A stretch of DNA of 64,000 bases from the NCBI GenBank assembly GCA_001600495.1, contig BCKE01000020.1, positions 270,923 through 334,922 on the forward strand, given 5' to 3'. The notes beneath the pieces were generated by a model, which saw only the letters and a list, made by a program, of their open reading frames with translations, had not been told where the DNA came from and searched no databases. Positions within the stretch are counted from its first letter, which is position 1, and every line of letters starts with the position of its first letter. A program made the position numbers and the translations under genes. Shown piece after piece: positions 34,756-47,360 of the stretch. Origin of the DNA: Pilasporangium apinafurcum. Its lineage: Eukaryota; Oomycota; Peronosporomycetes; Pythiales; Pythiaceae.

Positions 34756-34932
34756 ATTGGTTCCATGCACCAGCTGCAGACTTGGATTCGTTCTGCTTGA
34801 TAGACATTTACCGTGGTATTTACCGGGACAAATACTGATCGAGTTTTCCAGGACAACGGTAAACGTGTCTAAAATGCACAAGGACACATTCCATTCTGTT
34901 ATTGATAAAAAGATTGAGGCAACAAGCACAGC

Positions 34933-37067
34933 ATGTTGAAAACTCAGATCGATGCAAAGCTTCACGAGGCGATCATAGCAGTAACCACTGATGGACTATC
35001 AGTACGCGAGGCAGCACGGCGTCATGGTGTTGCGCGAACCACGCTGCAGCGGAAATTAGCACCAACTACTACTAACAACAGCAATAACAGCCACAAGCGC
35101 AATGCTGAAGAGATGGAGTCTTCTTCATCCAATCAAAAACAAACCAAAGGTAAAGTAGAGTTGGAGCTTTATTTTCTTGGTTGTCGTATGTAAGCAGAGC
35201 GATACATGACATGACGAGTGCCAATTTGTATAGGACCACGGAAGGCGATTAATTGCAAAATTCGCATGTTGTGCACGTCAGCAGGCAGCGCACTGGACGA
35301 ACTGAGCAACGAAATGATCATGGAAGGTAAATGCATCTACAAATTGGGGCTGGGTCAGTCACCATTCCCGATTCCGCAATGCATCGTTGATGAACTACGG
35401 TAGTACTATCAAGCAATGATTGCTGGTGCGATTTATAGACTCTAATTTGATGGTGATACTCTGTTACTACTTCCAGGGCCAATTCGCATCAGCGCGGATA
35501 TTTGCCAGTTGCAGGATTGCCTGCGTTACGGGATGACATTGCGGCGTGGGGAGCTAAGACTTTGCACATCGAGTATAATCGGGATGATGTTTTGATTGGA
35601 CCCGGCACGAAGGAATTGCTGTTTGTGTTGCAAACTGTGTACTACGGGGACCTATTGCTACCGAACCCAAGCTGTACAAGTTACGCGCCACAAGCAAGCA
35701 TCGCTGGGAGGTGAGGCGATTGTGTACGCTTGACTGGTGTTTCATTTTTGTGTCGCTTACCAAGATGATATGCTGGATAGAAATATGATGTGGCTACCAA
35801 CGTTTGCGGAAGATCGGTGGGTGCTGCGGCCAGAGATTCTAGAAGAACATTGCGCAAAGGATTCTGGTGAGTGAACAAATGGGACAGAATGTCGATAGTG
35901 GGATCATGTATGTTTCACGTATATTTGAACAATGTATGCATCTTGCTAGAAGCACCACGGATTTTGATCCTAAACAGCCCATCGAATCCAACAGGATGTG
36001 CTTACAATGAAAGCGAGGTACGATTTCAATCACATCGATGATAGCATTGCGTCCACCAAGTGTGGTATATGTCAAAGTTAACATATTGTTGATGTGGTAT
36101 TGCTATCTGCTATGAAGCTACTTGCTATCGCCAAAGTTGCACGCAAGTACCGCATTCTTGTCATCTCGGACGAACTTTACTCAGAGCTGCATCACGCTGG
36201 AGAACATCTCTCCATCTCGAAGTGCTACCCGGAAGGCACGATTGTCTCCGGTGGCCTTAGTAAATGGTGTGGTGCCGGTGGCTGGCGGATGGGCTTTTGG
36301 CTCTTCCCTTCCAGTATGCACTGGCTACGGAAGAGCATGCTCGTTATGGCATCGGAAACATACACATCTGTGGCCTCTCCGATTCAGCATGCAGCTCGAC
36401 GTGCGTTTGTACAAGAGTAAGTGTAGTTGTATTATCATTGTCTCGAATTTTAGTTGTTTTCTGAACTGCAGCCGTATATGTCATGTTAATATCTCAGTTG
36501 CATTGAGCTGGCGGTGTATAAGCAGAAATGTTGCAAGACACTACGTATCATTGGCAAGTGGTGCGCCTACCAACTGAGAAAGATGAACCTTGAAGTTCAG
36601 GAACCACAGGGCGGGTTTTATCTTTTCCCAAGCTTTGCTCGCCATCGCAATACGCTCCTGCAACGAGGGATCTCGACTGACGAACAGTTGTGTGCGCAGC
36701 TGCTGCATGACACAGGTGTTGCCATTCTCCCTGGCTCGTGCTTTGGTCGAGCTATGCATGAACTCTACGTACGACTGGCGTTTGTGGATTTCAAAGGCGA
36801 GATCGCCATGTACTTGATCGAAAGCATGGTACGTCTAGTTCGTTTGATATAATGTAACGCTTGTAAGTAACGAAATTGACAATGAATGAATAGGACGACG
36901 ATCCAGCGTTGGACGCGATCGATGGCTTCATTCAGTCAGTGTGTCCAAATCTTGATATTGCCATGCGGAAACTGACCAACTGGATCATGATAGGCAGCAG
37001 CTCCAAGAGATTGCATTTGTCACAGCCACCAACTCTACTTAGCACGAGCACTCCAGATCTCGAGTGA
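34933..37067 (+). CDS. psq-type HTH fused to a fold-type I PLP aminotransferase
   Basis: Exons 34933-35149, 35234-35399, 35477-35710, 35781-35866, 35950-36017, 36118-36416, 36498-36828 and 36894-37067, all in phase, give 524 residues. Residues about 8-43 form a pipsqueak-type helix-turn-helix (LSVREAARRHGVARTTLQRK), followed by a Gln/Ser/Asn linker. From about residue 75 an aspartate-aminotransferase-like fold begins (GPRKAINCKIR), with KLGLGQSPFP, YLPVAGLPALRDDIAAWG, LNSPSNPTG and the PLP Schiff-base lysine, Lys306, in SGGLSKWCGAGGWRMGF; the C-terminal domain ends LYVRLAFVDF. The HTH exon is joined by a phase-1 intron and no in-frame ATG precedes the catalytic domain except one inside it. 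The layout resembles bacterial MocR regulators. Substrate not predictable. Confidence 0.8.
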
Positions 37068-37156
37068 CAAGGGCACGACACTGCTGAATTTATTACCATG
37101 TAACTGGTATATCTACGCTGCACGTGCGTAAAGAAACTAGTGTTGCATCCCTAGTG

Positions 37157-37351
37157 CTAAGAAAGAGTCTTGAAGCGCTGATTCAAGTCCCCATAGACAC
37201 ACTCAACAAGTGATACAGCAAGTCCATCCCACCAACGACAGTTCAACATGGCGTGAAAACCATTCCCCTTCAAAAAGAACTCATGGAGAAGTTGCAGGCG
37301 TGTTGCGTGAATCAGCGCCACAAATTCTGCTGCGTTCCGCTCGTCTTCTTC
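37157..37351 (-). pseudogene. Orphan C-terminal exon or gene remnant, unrecognised
   Basis: On the minus strand, after an acceptor-like CTGAGTTAG at 37352, 64 codons read cleanly to a TAG at 37157-37159: EEDERNAAEFVALIHATRLQ, then LLHEFFLKGNGFHAMLN, CRWWDGLAVSLVECVYGDLN and QRFKTLS. Composition is that of a folded protein. Upstream I found no convincing partner exon; the frame before it is broken and AT-rich. It may be the surviving 3' end of a dead gene or mobile element, or the last exon of a gene I could not assemble. Confidence 0.4.
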
Positions 37352-38758
37352 CTAACTCAGATTTTTGAAGAAAAGAAGAGTATATATGGCCTAGAAGAAG
37401 CAATTTTTATGTGAAGATGTTCGTGCTCTTTCTACGGAGAGCATTTTCTTTTTATGAGTACGGCCTTTTTGCAGGGAATCTGTGGTAAGAAAGCAAAAAG
37501 TTTCTATGCACTTATATGTGCCAAGCAAAAGCATGATTCATAATTTGCTTCTCATCTGCATCATACATGGAAATCGGTGGACGTGATTCGAAGGCAATTG
37601 CTGTTATAGGGTGCAGACGAAGAAAGTCTTATTCCCTAATGATGAGATAGTTCTCAAATTGTCAATCTCTATAACAGTGTAAGAAACAGGAAAAACTAGC
37701 GTTCTTATGCTACCAGGAGTGAGAACCGGCACGCAATTGATCGGCCAAAGGCTGTCATTTGTAAGAAATGGAAGCGAGCTTTCGACGAAAAGCAGAACCA
37801 TGAGACGGAATTGTAACGAGTCTGGTCTGGTTAATCAGATCGTTTGCCAGCGATGATGATTTTTGCATACGCCAGAGAAAAATCGAGTGAAAAAAAACGA
37901 TGAAAAATTACGTTTCGTATAAAAAACCGAATCGGTAATAAAAATTAATCGAAACAGAGCTTGAAGAAATTCCACAGGCATGTTTTTTTGCGGCCAAGCA
38001 ACAGAGGCGTTGATGAAAAACTGGATGTCGAGTGCACTTCTTTCCTTTAACAAATGGACACATGAAGAAGTGGGTGACGATCTACGTTCACGCGATCTCT
38101 ATGTTCGAGTCATCGGGTAGACAACGTTCTGCATTACTACGGGTTGTAGATTTTTCATGGAGAGACAGAACACTTCAAGAAGCACCTAAAATGCAGAAGA
38201 TCTTTTTTTGTTGCTTTGCGTAAGAATGTGGTAAGTTTATATAAGAACATTTAGCAATGTCATAATATTTGTTCAAGCAGCCACCCACTTGTCTTAACAA
38301 TGATGTGCCTCAACTAAGGAGACGTCCAAGCAACACGGTCGCTTCTCTCGCTCTCGCTCTCGCTCTCTCTGTGTGTGTTTTCTATGTCGAATATACACAT
38401 AAGCTGGTGCTGTTTCTTGCCACAGCGTATTGCAACATTCCAATATTTTTTTTGCTTCGTGCGTTTTCTGGCCAGTATTTTATTTTTCTTGGAATGAAAT
38501 TTACCTGACACGCAATGCCACACACGCACACATAGCCAAGCCACAAGACAGTCCAGTTGTGGAACACTTGTACAGTCATGCATCCAAATAGAAGAACGCC
38601 ACTTGCGATCGCAAGAGACAGCAAGCGAGCATACGAAAAGACCGCCACAACCGGAAAAGCTCGCAGCGTTCGAGGAAGAGTGAGGAGCTACGTCGTTAGC
38701 TCTTTTCTTTATATCTTTTTGGAAGAGCAAAGAGAAATTAGACAGATAGGTAAAAGAT
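37352..38758. other. Intergenic region, possibly with gene debris
   Basis: About 1.4 kb, AT-rich, with T-runs and CT/GT microsatellite near 38345-38375. A minus-strand frame at 37604-37801 (SLWPINCVPVLTPGSIRTLV) and another at 37835-38053 look mildly protein-like but match nothing I know. The last few hundred bases should be the promoter of the kinase gene. Confidence 0.4.
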
Positions 38759-41163
38759 ATGCCAGTCACCGATGATTATGCCCAGCTGCGGACGTCGCTG
38801 TCAGATCGACGGCACGCGGCGCCGACAAACCCCAGCGGAGGAGGAACCGGACGGAGAGGAGCCGAGCGTCCACCATCTTCATCTTCATCATCATCATCAT
38901 CGAAGCGATCAACCCATGCGCTAGCGCAGTCGTTTCAACATCAGTTGAATTATCCATCACAGAGCAACCAACAGCTGCGAAATTCCAGCTACACGCCCTA
39001 CTATCATCAACAGCAGCAGCAACAACAACAACAACTTTATCAGCAGCCACTGCGCCACTCACTAACACATGTCGAAGCCTCGAAACGATCGGCACCATCA
39101 CCGACCACAACATCATCGTCGTCATCGAATGCGTCACCCTATACGAATAATAACAGCCGTAGTAGTCGTCAATCGCAGCAACAACAGCGGAAACAGTCGT
39201 CACAACGCAAACATTCCTCTCAACGAAAACACTCGCAGAAAGCAGCGGACGAATCTACAAGTACGAGCGGCATCAATTACACGTCATCAATGATGCAGCA
39301 GCAGTCTAGTACGCCAATTACATCCTCCGGAGCCGATGAGATCGTAAAGGTAGAGATTCCGCGGTGGAAATCCAAACACATTTACGACATTGGCCGCATC
39401 CCACTACACCAACGCGGGATCATCAACTCGCCGTCACCGATGGTTACCGCTGGCGTACGGTCATCGACGTGGAACGGCAAAGAGAATGATGACGGGAACA
39501 GCAACAGGGACAGTGGCGCTGGGTTGGGCGGCAGACATGACGATGGAAAGAAGTTTACGGTGTTTCAAGTTGTAGTGCATTATCAGAGCGGCCGAGTGAC
39601 GATAACCGAGAAGCGTTATAGCCATTTCCGTGATCTGCACAAGATGTTGCGACACAAATACGCCACGGTGAGTAAATTGTATTTTCCACCCAAAAAATTC
39701 TTTATGTCGCTGTCGCTGCATGTGATCGAACAACGGCGCGAAGGTATTGAAAACTACATGAACGCTGTGTTGACACTGCGTCCACGGCCTATAGAGCTTG
39801 TACATTTCCTTTCTGGAGGAGTTGAGGCTGTAGAGGACGATAATGAAGGTGATGCAGATCTATTTTCCGATCCATCTGGCTCCCATCCAACAGGGAATTC
39901 GATGATTCGCTCGGGATCCAGTGGCGGTGGTATTACCCCTCGGGGAAGTAATGCGAATTTGATCGGCATGTCGGACTTTGAGATCCTCAAGATGCTCGGC
40001 AAAGGATCGTTTGGGAAAGTGTACTTGGTGCGACGCAAAGCCACAGGTGATGTCATGGCCATGAAGGTGCTACGCAAATCAGAACTGGTGAAACGCAGTC
40101 AAGTCGGCCATACGATGACGGAGCGACGAATCATGAGCTCGATCCACCATGCATTCATTGTCGGACTGCAGTTTGCGTTCCAGACGCAAAGCAAACTGGT
40201 GATGGTGTCCGATTACTGCTGTGGTGGTGAGATTTTCTTCCATCTGAAAAAATTTCGATCGTTTTCCGAGGCCATGGTGCGCTTTTACGCCGCAGAATTG
40301 GTGTTGGCATTGGCACATTTACATTCTAAGGATATCATTTATAGAGACTTGAAACCAGAGAATATCTTGCTTGATGAGCAGGGCCACGTGCGATTGACGG
40401 ATTTTGGACTGTCAAAGACGAATTGTACGGATTTTTCAGGCGCAAAAACATTTTGTGGGACACCAGAGTACCTCGCCCCGGAGATGCTGATCAGTCGGAA
40501 GAAAAAGACCGAGTACGGGAAAGCGATAGACTGGTGGAGTTTGGGAACGTTGATGTACGAGATGCTCACCGGGTGGCCGCCATTCTTTGACCGCAACATT
40601 GAGCAGATGTGTACCAAGATTATGAAATCCCCACTAAAATTCCCATCACATTTTGGCCTGAGTGGCGATGTGAAAAGCCTGATTGCAGGGTTACTGGAAC
40701 GTGATCCGACGTACCGCTTAGGTTGTCGTCCAGGTGCAGGTGTTCAGGATATCAAAAGTCATCCTTTTTTTGCTGAAATTGACTGGAAACTGCTGGAAAA
40801 CCGTGGGATCAAACCGCCGTTCAAGCCGCGCGTGCGCGGACCAACCGATATCCAGAATTTTGACAAGGAGTTTACGAAAGAAGTCCCAGATTATCAGTTT
40901 TTGCAGGTGGGTTTTTTCTACGTTATTTACTGCCATGCATCATAGCTTTGTTATTCTAAGTATTCACATGTTGTCTTGTTTTGTTTCCGAATTCACAGCA
41001 AGATAAACGGTTAGTGGTTTCACCAAAGAATGAATTCCAAGGGTTTTCGTACACGGTCGGCCAGTCATTTTCAATGCCGAAGGGAAAATCGTCGTTCTCG
41101 GACTCAAGATCAAGCTATGATATCTACGATAACGAAGTCACAGCACGCGATGGCTCCATCTAA
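38759..41163 (+). CDS. PX-domain AGC protein kinase (SGK3/CISK-like layout)
   Basis: Exons 38759-40906 and 40999-41163, phase 0, 770 residues. Residues 1-200 are Ser/Gln low complexity. A PX domain follows (about 200-355: KHIYDIGRIP, KRYSHFRDLHKMLRHKY, LYFPPKKFF), then an AGC kinase domain from about residue 407: Gly loop LGKGSFGKVYLV, catalytic Lys in MAMKVLRK, YRDLKPENILL, TDFGLS, activation-loop KTFCGTPEYLAPEM. The C-tail has the AGC turn region and a hydrophobic motif FQGFSYT in the small second exon, whose Ser is the likely TORC2-type site. PX-AGC kinases are recruited to PI3P endosomes and act in growth and nutrient signalling. All catalytic residues are present. Confidence 0.92.
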
Positions 41164-41610
41164 GAAATTCTACGACGAATGTTCAAGCACGAAGCAAAAG
41201 ACTAAGAGGATCAATGCCAAGAATCAAGACATTTAAATGTGGAAAGGTTTTGAATTACAAACCTAAATGTAGTAAGTGGATTTTTGGATGGCAATGAACA
41301 AGAAAGTGCCAGTCTTAATCCACTCGGATGCGTGAGGATAGCAACGGAGCGCAGAAGAAGAAAGAAAACTAAAGGGTATAGAAAGAAAAATTTCAAAGTC
41401 AAGTAAGTATATATGGATAGAAATGTATGGATATGATAGACACGAAATGGTGTGCAAGTCTTTGTGATTGAATGCTTCTTTGTTTTTCTTGATTATTAGA
41501 ATACAGATGACGTCGACTAAACTATACTGTGAAAGAAGCAAAAACGCACCAGTAATGGTCATTCACCCAGTTCGTAAACTCCATTGGCGACGGTGTAGGG
41601 TCACTTTGTC
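41164..41610. other. Intergenic region between convergent genes
   Basis: About 0.45 kb separating the stops of the PX-AGC kinase and the F-box/MATH/ZZ gene. Short A-rich and TA-rich stretches; no gene or repeat recognised. It likely holds both 3' UTRs. Confidence 0.5.
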
Positions 41611-44105
41611 TTATGTGTGGAGGTAGCCATGCTGTGCTGACTTTGGTTCTTGGTGATTGATGAGTTGACGATTGTACTGGTAAAAGACTGGGAGCATCTC
41701 ACGCATGGCGTGCGTTACGGAATGGTCCTTGAAATTGTAGATTCGTTGCCATTTGCCATCCACGTTGGCGTACCGATGATTTACTTCGTGACATTGAGCT
41801 ATGCGAACAAGAAGAATCACAGTCAGCATCAAGTGCATTGAAAATATTAACATCAGTAGAGACTCACCATTGCATGCATGGCAAAGATCGTAGTCGCTAC
41901 ACATAGTGCAATTGTATCGCGGTCCTTTGAAATCCGTTTCGCCACATGAATCGCAGATAAACCCAAGATGCCGTCCTTCCATGATGTACTTTAGCGTGTT
42001 ACGACCATCCTCATGGCACTTACGGAACGCACTTCGTACTCGAAATTTCGGGATGTCAAGTTTTTCCGCGAGATTTTCCACTTGGTCCAATGTCGGAACG
42101 GCAAATTCGTTGTAGATCAATCGTTCAGCAACAGCATAATGAGACAGAAGCAAATTTTGCATGTGCGTGGTAAACAACTCCTGTGCTTCGTATGTCTTGT
42201 GCACGAATATCACAATGTCAGCTGGATGAAGTGCATACTCGAAGCTGTGCGTCGAAATCGGATCACTGCACCACGGAATGGGACCAGAGACAATGGTAGG
42301 GGCGATTTCTTCTTGAAACATCGCCAAATCGGATGAGAGACACCCTAGACGCCTAGCGACACTTTCATAAATCGTTGACGTTGCTAACTGTGGAGAAAAG
42401 CGGATGCGACCCAGATATTCAAGTTGATTTGTACAGGAATTCATTACTTTCACGAACAGATATCCTTCATTGTCGATAGGACCTGCAGGTGAAGCGTTTT
42501 GACCAGCATCCGTCAACATCAGTGACGAGCAACCAAAATCCAGTTCAGCATCCAACGGCAGATCATCATGTGTTTTGCTTTCCACGTAGATATGGCAAAA
42601 TGAGTATGCGTCGATATCAATACCATCGCACAAAAGATTCCCAAACATAGGCTGCTGTTTGTTCACCGTGGCTTGTGTCAATAGCTTCCGTGGTCGCAAC
42701 GCTCGCCCCGACACGATCGGTTGATTAAAGCACCACACATTCACGTGTTCTGGGTCCAAATTGTACGTCTGTTTGAGCTTCTGTAGAAGATCATGTAGTG
42801 TGCAGCAAAAAGGTAACTCGATAGCATCGACTTGAGATAGATCCGTTAGTCCACTGTGGTGGTGATTTTTGAGATCTTGCTCTCGCACGACTCGGAATGT
42901 AATAGTCATGAGCCGCACTTTTGCTGTTACAGTTAGCGTACCGTCATTGAGCAGAAATCCTTTCTCCGGGTTCGTCAGATTAGTCAGGGAGCCAAGCGAA
43001 TGTACGCCCCAGTTATTGAGATGGCTATCAAACTTGTTATCAACCAAGCATGAATGCCATTCAATCCGTTTGGAAGGGTCGAGGTGATTCACGACTGACA
43101 GCGAAAACACTGCACACGTCAACCAGCTTGGAGGTCGTCGTGCCAAGTCTGTAAGCACCAGGTAGGCGCTGAGTACTTTGCCGGCATACTGTTGTTCGTT
43201 CGGGTTACCATTGGGGAAAATCCAGATGCAGAACCGGTGTTCGCCGATAGAAAACGTCTCAGACACGATTTTTTCAACACTGCCATTGCCAACTGTCGTA
43301 TTGTCTCGGCGGCTCTGTGCGGGAAAGTTGGGGACATTGACATGGAGTTCGGCGCGTTGATTTTTGCGATGCCTCTCGATGAAACAGCGACGCCAGCAGC
43401 CACCATATAAGCGAATGATCTATCAACATCACACAAATTGTTTGTAAAATACAACAAAAATAACGAACAAATACACATACTGACATCATAATCCGGAGCC
43501 CCAGGCAATTGCGGCAACACTTGTGTGCGCAGTGTCGGCCAGGTTTGCATACAAATATTCTTCCACACATTGCGGTCATACGTCAATTTTAGCATGGTCT
43601 TGCACACCAATGCGCACGTTAATAATGAATTCCCATCCAAGAACGCCATCGCACATTCAATCATCTCTTCTGGCAATTTCTGCACTAGTGACATTATCAT
43701 CTCCTCACTCTCAGTATCATCATCAGAGACCAATTCCATTGGCATTCCTTCTTCATCCGGTTCGACTTCCATCTCCATATCTTCTTCATCATATCGCATG
43801 TCTTCCACACCCATGGGACTGTTCACAAAAGTTTCTTTATCATCGAGTGACCGGTGATATTGTTGATGGTAATATTGCATTTTCTTGTTAGTCATCATCG
43901 ATGGTGATCGATGTGTGCGGTATTTGCGCCACAATGCGGCCCGTGACCGTGTGACTGCACCGGCGTGTGGCCACTGCCGCTTTTTTGTAGCAATGACCGA
44001 TGTAGAAGTTGTTGTTGTTGATGATGATGATGATGAAGCCGAGGTTGGAGAGGAGGTTGTGTGTCCACTACGGAGGTTGGTAGTGGCTGTGAGCGTGTGT
44101 GTCAT
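41611..44105 (-). CDS. F-box / MATH / USP7-like / ZZ zinc-finger protein
   Basis: Exons 43485-44105, 41868-43419 and 41611-41798 join in phase to 786 residues. After a Ser/Thr and acidic N-terminus comes an F-box at about 145-190 (LPEEMIECAMAFLDGNSLLT, CKTMLKLTYDRNVWKNICM). A MATH/TRAF domain follows (VEKIVSETFSIGEHRFCIWI, YLVLTDLARRPPSWLTCAVF, HSLGSLTNL). The middle shows USP7-type ubiquitin-like repeats that bind other proteins (YNLDPEHVNVWCFNQPI, GYLFVKVMNS). Near the C-terminus is a ZZ zinc finger (CDSCGETDFKGPRYNCTMC, DYDLCHAC). No USP Cys or His box is visible. The first intron uses the donor GTCAGT (after TATGAT), required for phase. It is probably a substrate adaptor of an SCF ubiquitin ligase. 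Confidence 0.85.
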
Positions 44106-44558
44106 CTGTAGAAACGACGGAATCGTCTTCTTCTCCTTCTACGTGCGTGTCGGAAAGGAAAGTGGTGTGGACGGACGCCAAATGGAAAAGGAGAGCGATC
44201 CTTCCTTTCTTCTTTCGCTACCTAAAGAAGAAACTCAAGGAACAACTGAAATATCGAAAAAAAGATTTTTTCGAAGCTCTCCTCGCCCATCTAACTGCGG
44301 ACTTATAACAGTTTAACGACAAATTAAACTATACTACTACTACTAAACATGCGGGTTTAATTGAGAAAAATGGGAGGCAGCCATTGTGAATTCGTTGTAC
44401 GTGGACCACATCGCGACCGCAGGAAACCTCTCGTCATCCGGATAATATCAAGCGTATTATCCGAAAACACCGACGTTGAAGCGAGGTCTTTGCTACATTG
44501 GGTGATAAAGCGAGAAGCTCCGTTGTCGATCTAAACATAAATCTGCAGAAGAAGAAGA
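44106..44558. promoter_or_regulatory.  Confidence 0.
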
Positions 44559-47212
44559 ATGGCCTGGCGCGCGAATGCGAATGTGAATACAAATGCAAAT
44601 GCGAATCGAGCGCCAAATAACGCGAATGGTGGTGTCGTAGCAACACCGAAGAAACCTGCAGTGCCCCCACCAGCACCTTCAGCGACGCCGCGCACGAAGC
44701 CGACAGTGCAAGCGATCGCGCAAATTGAAAAAAAACGCGAAGACCGTCGTCGCGCCATGGCTGCTGCCAAGAAAGAACGGCACAAGGAAAACCTGATGAA
44801 CGAGAAAATGGGCCAACCGGGCGATGTGGATTTTCAACGGATGATCAAGGGGTTCCGCGAGCAGAATGGCGACAAGCGGCAGCAACATGCCGCCCCTGGA
44901 GAGACCAAAATCACAATCTGTGTACGCAAGCGTCCTGTGAACGGCAAAGAAGTAAAAAAACGCGATTATGATGCTGTGACGTGCCTGAACCCCATGGCGA
45001 TCGTACACGAGTGCAAGTTGAAGGTGGATGGGATTACGAAGTACCTCGATAGTAATGCATTCGGCTTTGATCATGTGAGTTGTTACTGATTTGTCTGCAT
45101 TCATCTTATCTTATTGAGCTTATTTTTGTGTTTTGTTGTTGTTGATAATAGACGTTCGATGAGAATGCGACGAATGAGATCGTCTATACATACACAGCGC
45201 AGCCACTGGTTAAGTTTGTCTTTGAAGATTGTGGTCGAGCAACGGTCTTCGCGTAAGCTGCGTTTTAATGCTTGGACATAGTTTAATTTTGTTGAGCGTT
45301 CTCGCAATGAATTGTCTACTTGTAGTTATGGTCAAACTGGGAGTGGTAAGACGCATACCATGCAGGGAATTCAGAAACAAATCGCAGCGGACGTTTTTGC
45401 TCAGGTCGACGCGTTTGCTGCACGGTAAATAGCCATTGGACGTCAGTTTGCACTCTCTTTGAGCTGGCTCTAATCTCCGTTTGTGTTCTAGTGGTGTACA
45501 TTTGGATGTTTGGGTGAGCTTCTTCGAGATTTACGGCGGCCAGTGTCAGGATTTACTTCACCGCAAACGGCTAACCATCCGTGAAGATGGGGCGGGAGTA
45601 GTGCAAATCGTAGATTTGCAGGAAGTTCAGCCAAAGACCACCGAAGAATTGTTGCATATCATTCATAAAGGCAACAGTCTTCGAACGACGCATGCCACGG
45701 AGGTGAACGATGTATCATCTCGTTCGCATTGCATTTGCCAGATTAGCCTTCGTGAAGCGGGAAGTTCGCAGCTGCATGGTAAATTGTCATTGATCGATTT
45801 GGCCGGTAGTGAACGTGGAGAAGACACGAAAAACCACAACCGCCAACGACGGATGGAGTCCTCGGAGATTAATAAAAGTCTCCTAGCGCTGAAAGAATGC
45901 TTTCGGTAATGACTTTATATTATCTGACGCGTTGACATTTCTGACAAACTGTTTTTGATGATTGTACCCAGAGCATTGGATAGTGGTGGTCGTAACGTTC
46001 ATATTCCTTTTCGTGCGAGTAAGCTGACGCAAGTGCTCAAAGATTCGTTTGTGAACGCAAAGGCGAGGTGCGACAAGCAATAGCTGCTCAATTAATTTAC
46101 AATATCTTCAAGTTGTCGACTAACTTTTATAGGTGTGTGTTCACTCTAGAACCGTGATGATAGCGGCTGTGTCACCTTGTGCGTCTTCGTCTGATCACAC
46201 GTTAAATACGCTTCGCTACGCCGATCGTGTGAAGGAGAAGCATGTCTCTGCAGACGCTTTTGGTGAGAACGCTGGAGAAGCACCAGCTGAGGATGCGAAC
46301 GATATCAGCTCTGACAATGGTACGATTCTCCTATTATTTTTTCTGATTGTTCGCATATTAAAGTTTTGTACATCAGACATGGATGATGGCGCAGATATGT
46401 CGGGTGATGACCAAGATGAAGATACAGAGATGGACGATGTTCATCCAGAAGATGGCGATGAATATGGTGACTCGTTCGAAGAAGACGAACAGGCAGATGA
46501 AGGTTCCAATGGTATCGTACGAGGCTATTCTGACTCGAGTCAAGATAGCAAACAACTTCACCGCCGCCAGTCCAGTAAGTTGCTAGTCAGGACAGAGGTA
46601 TAGCTTACTTTCACTTCTAATCTTTGTCCTCTACGTGTCACTAGGAGGGGAAAGCGGCGGAGATGCAAATGAATACGACTTAGAAATACTCCACGGGATG
46701 GTAGTGGACAGTGCACGCTGATAGTGGGTGTACCAGGTGGTTACTGATCAAGTTTGTATCTTACTTGATAGGCGCAAACCCATTATGAAGAGCAAGAAAG
46801 TCTGCTCAATTCTCACATGAATGCGATTCAGGTACTTGATTATCTTAGTCGACAATAGAGATCATATAGAGCACTTAGCCGCATGACTATGTTTCCAGGA
46901 AAGTGCAGAGCTGCTCACCGAAGAGGGTGCGCTACTGGCAGATATCCAAGGTGAATCATCTGCTGAGTACGACATCGATAAGTATGTCACGCGACTCGAT
47001 GAAGTAAGTGGGAGAAATGTTTACTGTAAATAAAGCGATAGAGATGCTAACGCGTGATTATCAAACATGGCTGTGTTGCCAACGATGTTTAACAGATTCT
47101 TACCCAGAAGGCACACACCATTCATAAACTTAGAAAGCAATTGGCTGCTTTTCGAAGACGCTGTGAGGAAGAAGAACACGCATCTGAAAAGATCAACCAA
47201 GCGTCGTCATAA
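44559..47212 (+). CDS. Kinesin-13 (MCAK/Kif2-type microtubule depolymerase)
   Basis: Eleven exons: 44559-45074, 45152-45252, 45326-45424, 45492-45905, 45972-46067, 46150-46319, 46377-46574, 46645-46700, 46772-46831, 46899-47003 and 47096-47212; 643 residues in phase. Kinesin-13 does not walk but peels tubulin from microtubule ends at kinetochores, spindle poles and flagella. The diagnostic KVD finger is present ([20 protein letters not shown]), next to a basic class-specific neck ([17 protein letters not shown]). Motor motifs: [12 protein letters not shown]-loop [11 protein letters not shown], switch [14 protein letters not shown], switch [12 protein letters not shown]. An acidic linker ([16 protein letters not shown]) leads to a C-terminal coiled coil. 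The N-terminus starts with an Ala/Asn repeat. Strong call. Confidence 0.93.
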
Positions 47213-47360
47213 TCAATCCAGCCATCACGATTGGAGCATGTGAGTCTTTCGATATCGTAGAACTGCTTTTCCAGGTTTCTTAGACATATCATCAACAGGA
47301 TCCGAATAAATCCTCGACTATTCGACCAAACACTGCATCGCTCTATCTCACATTATTAGC

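Noticed and set aside
34933-35149. The psq HTH exon as an independent transposase remnant
   Set aside because: It begins with a good ATG, stays open, and its donor site joins in phase to the aminotransferase domain, which has no ATG of its own before the fold; the fusion is the simpler reading, though a captured transposase origin remains possible.
44106-44558. Feature-list entry for the 0.45-kb gap between the divergent F-box/MATH/ZZ and kinesin-13 genes; an open frame at 43885-44316 overlaps it
   Set aside because: The entry is a placeholder with no content. The gap is best read as a shared promoter of two divergent genes; the overlapping frame is an antisense shadow of the F-box gene's Ser/Asp-rich N-terminus and shows no protein features. 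No gene is claimed here.
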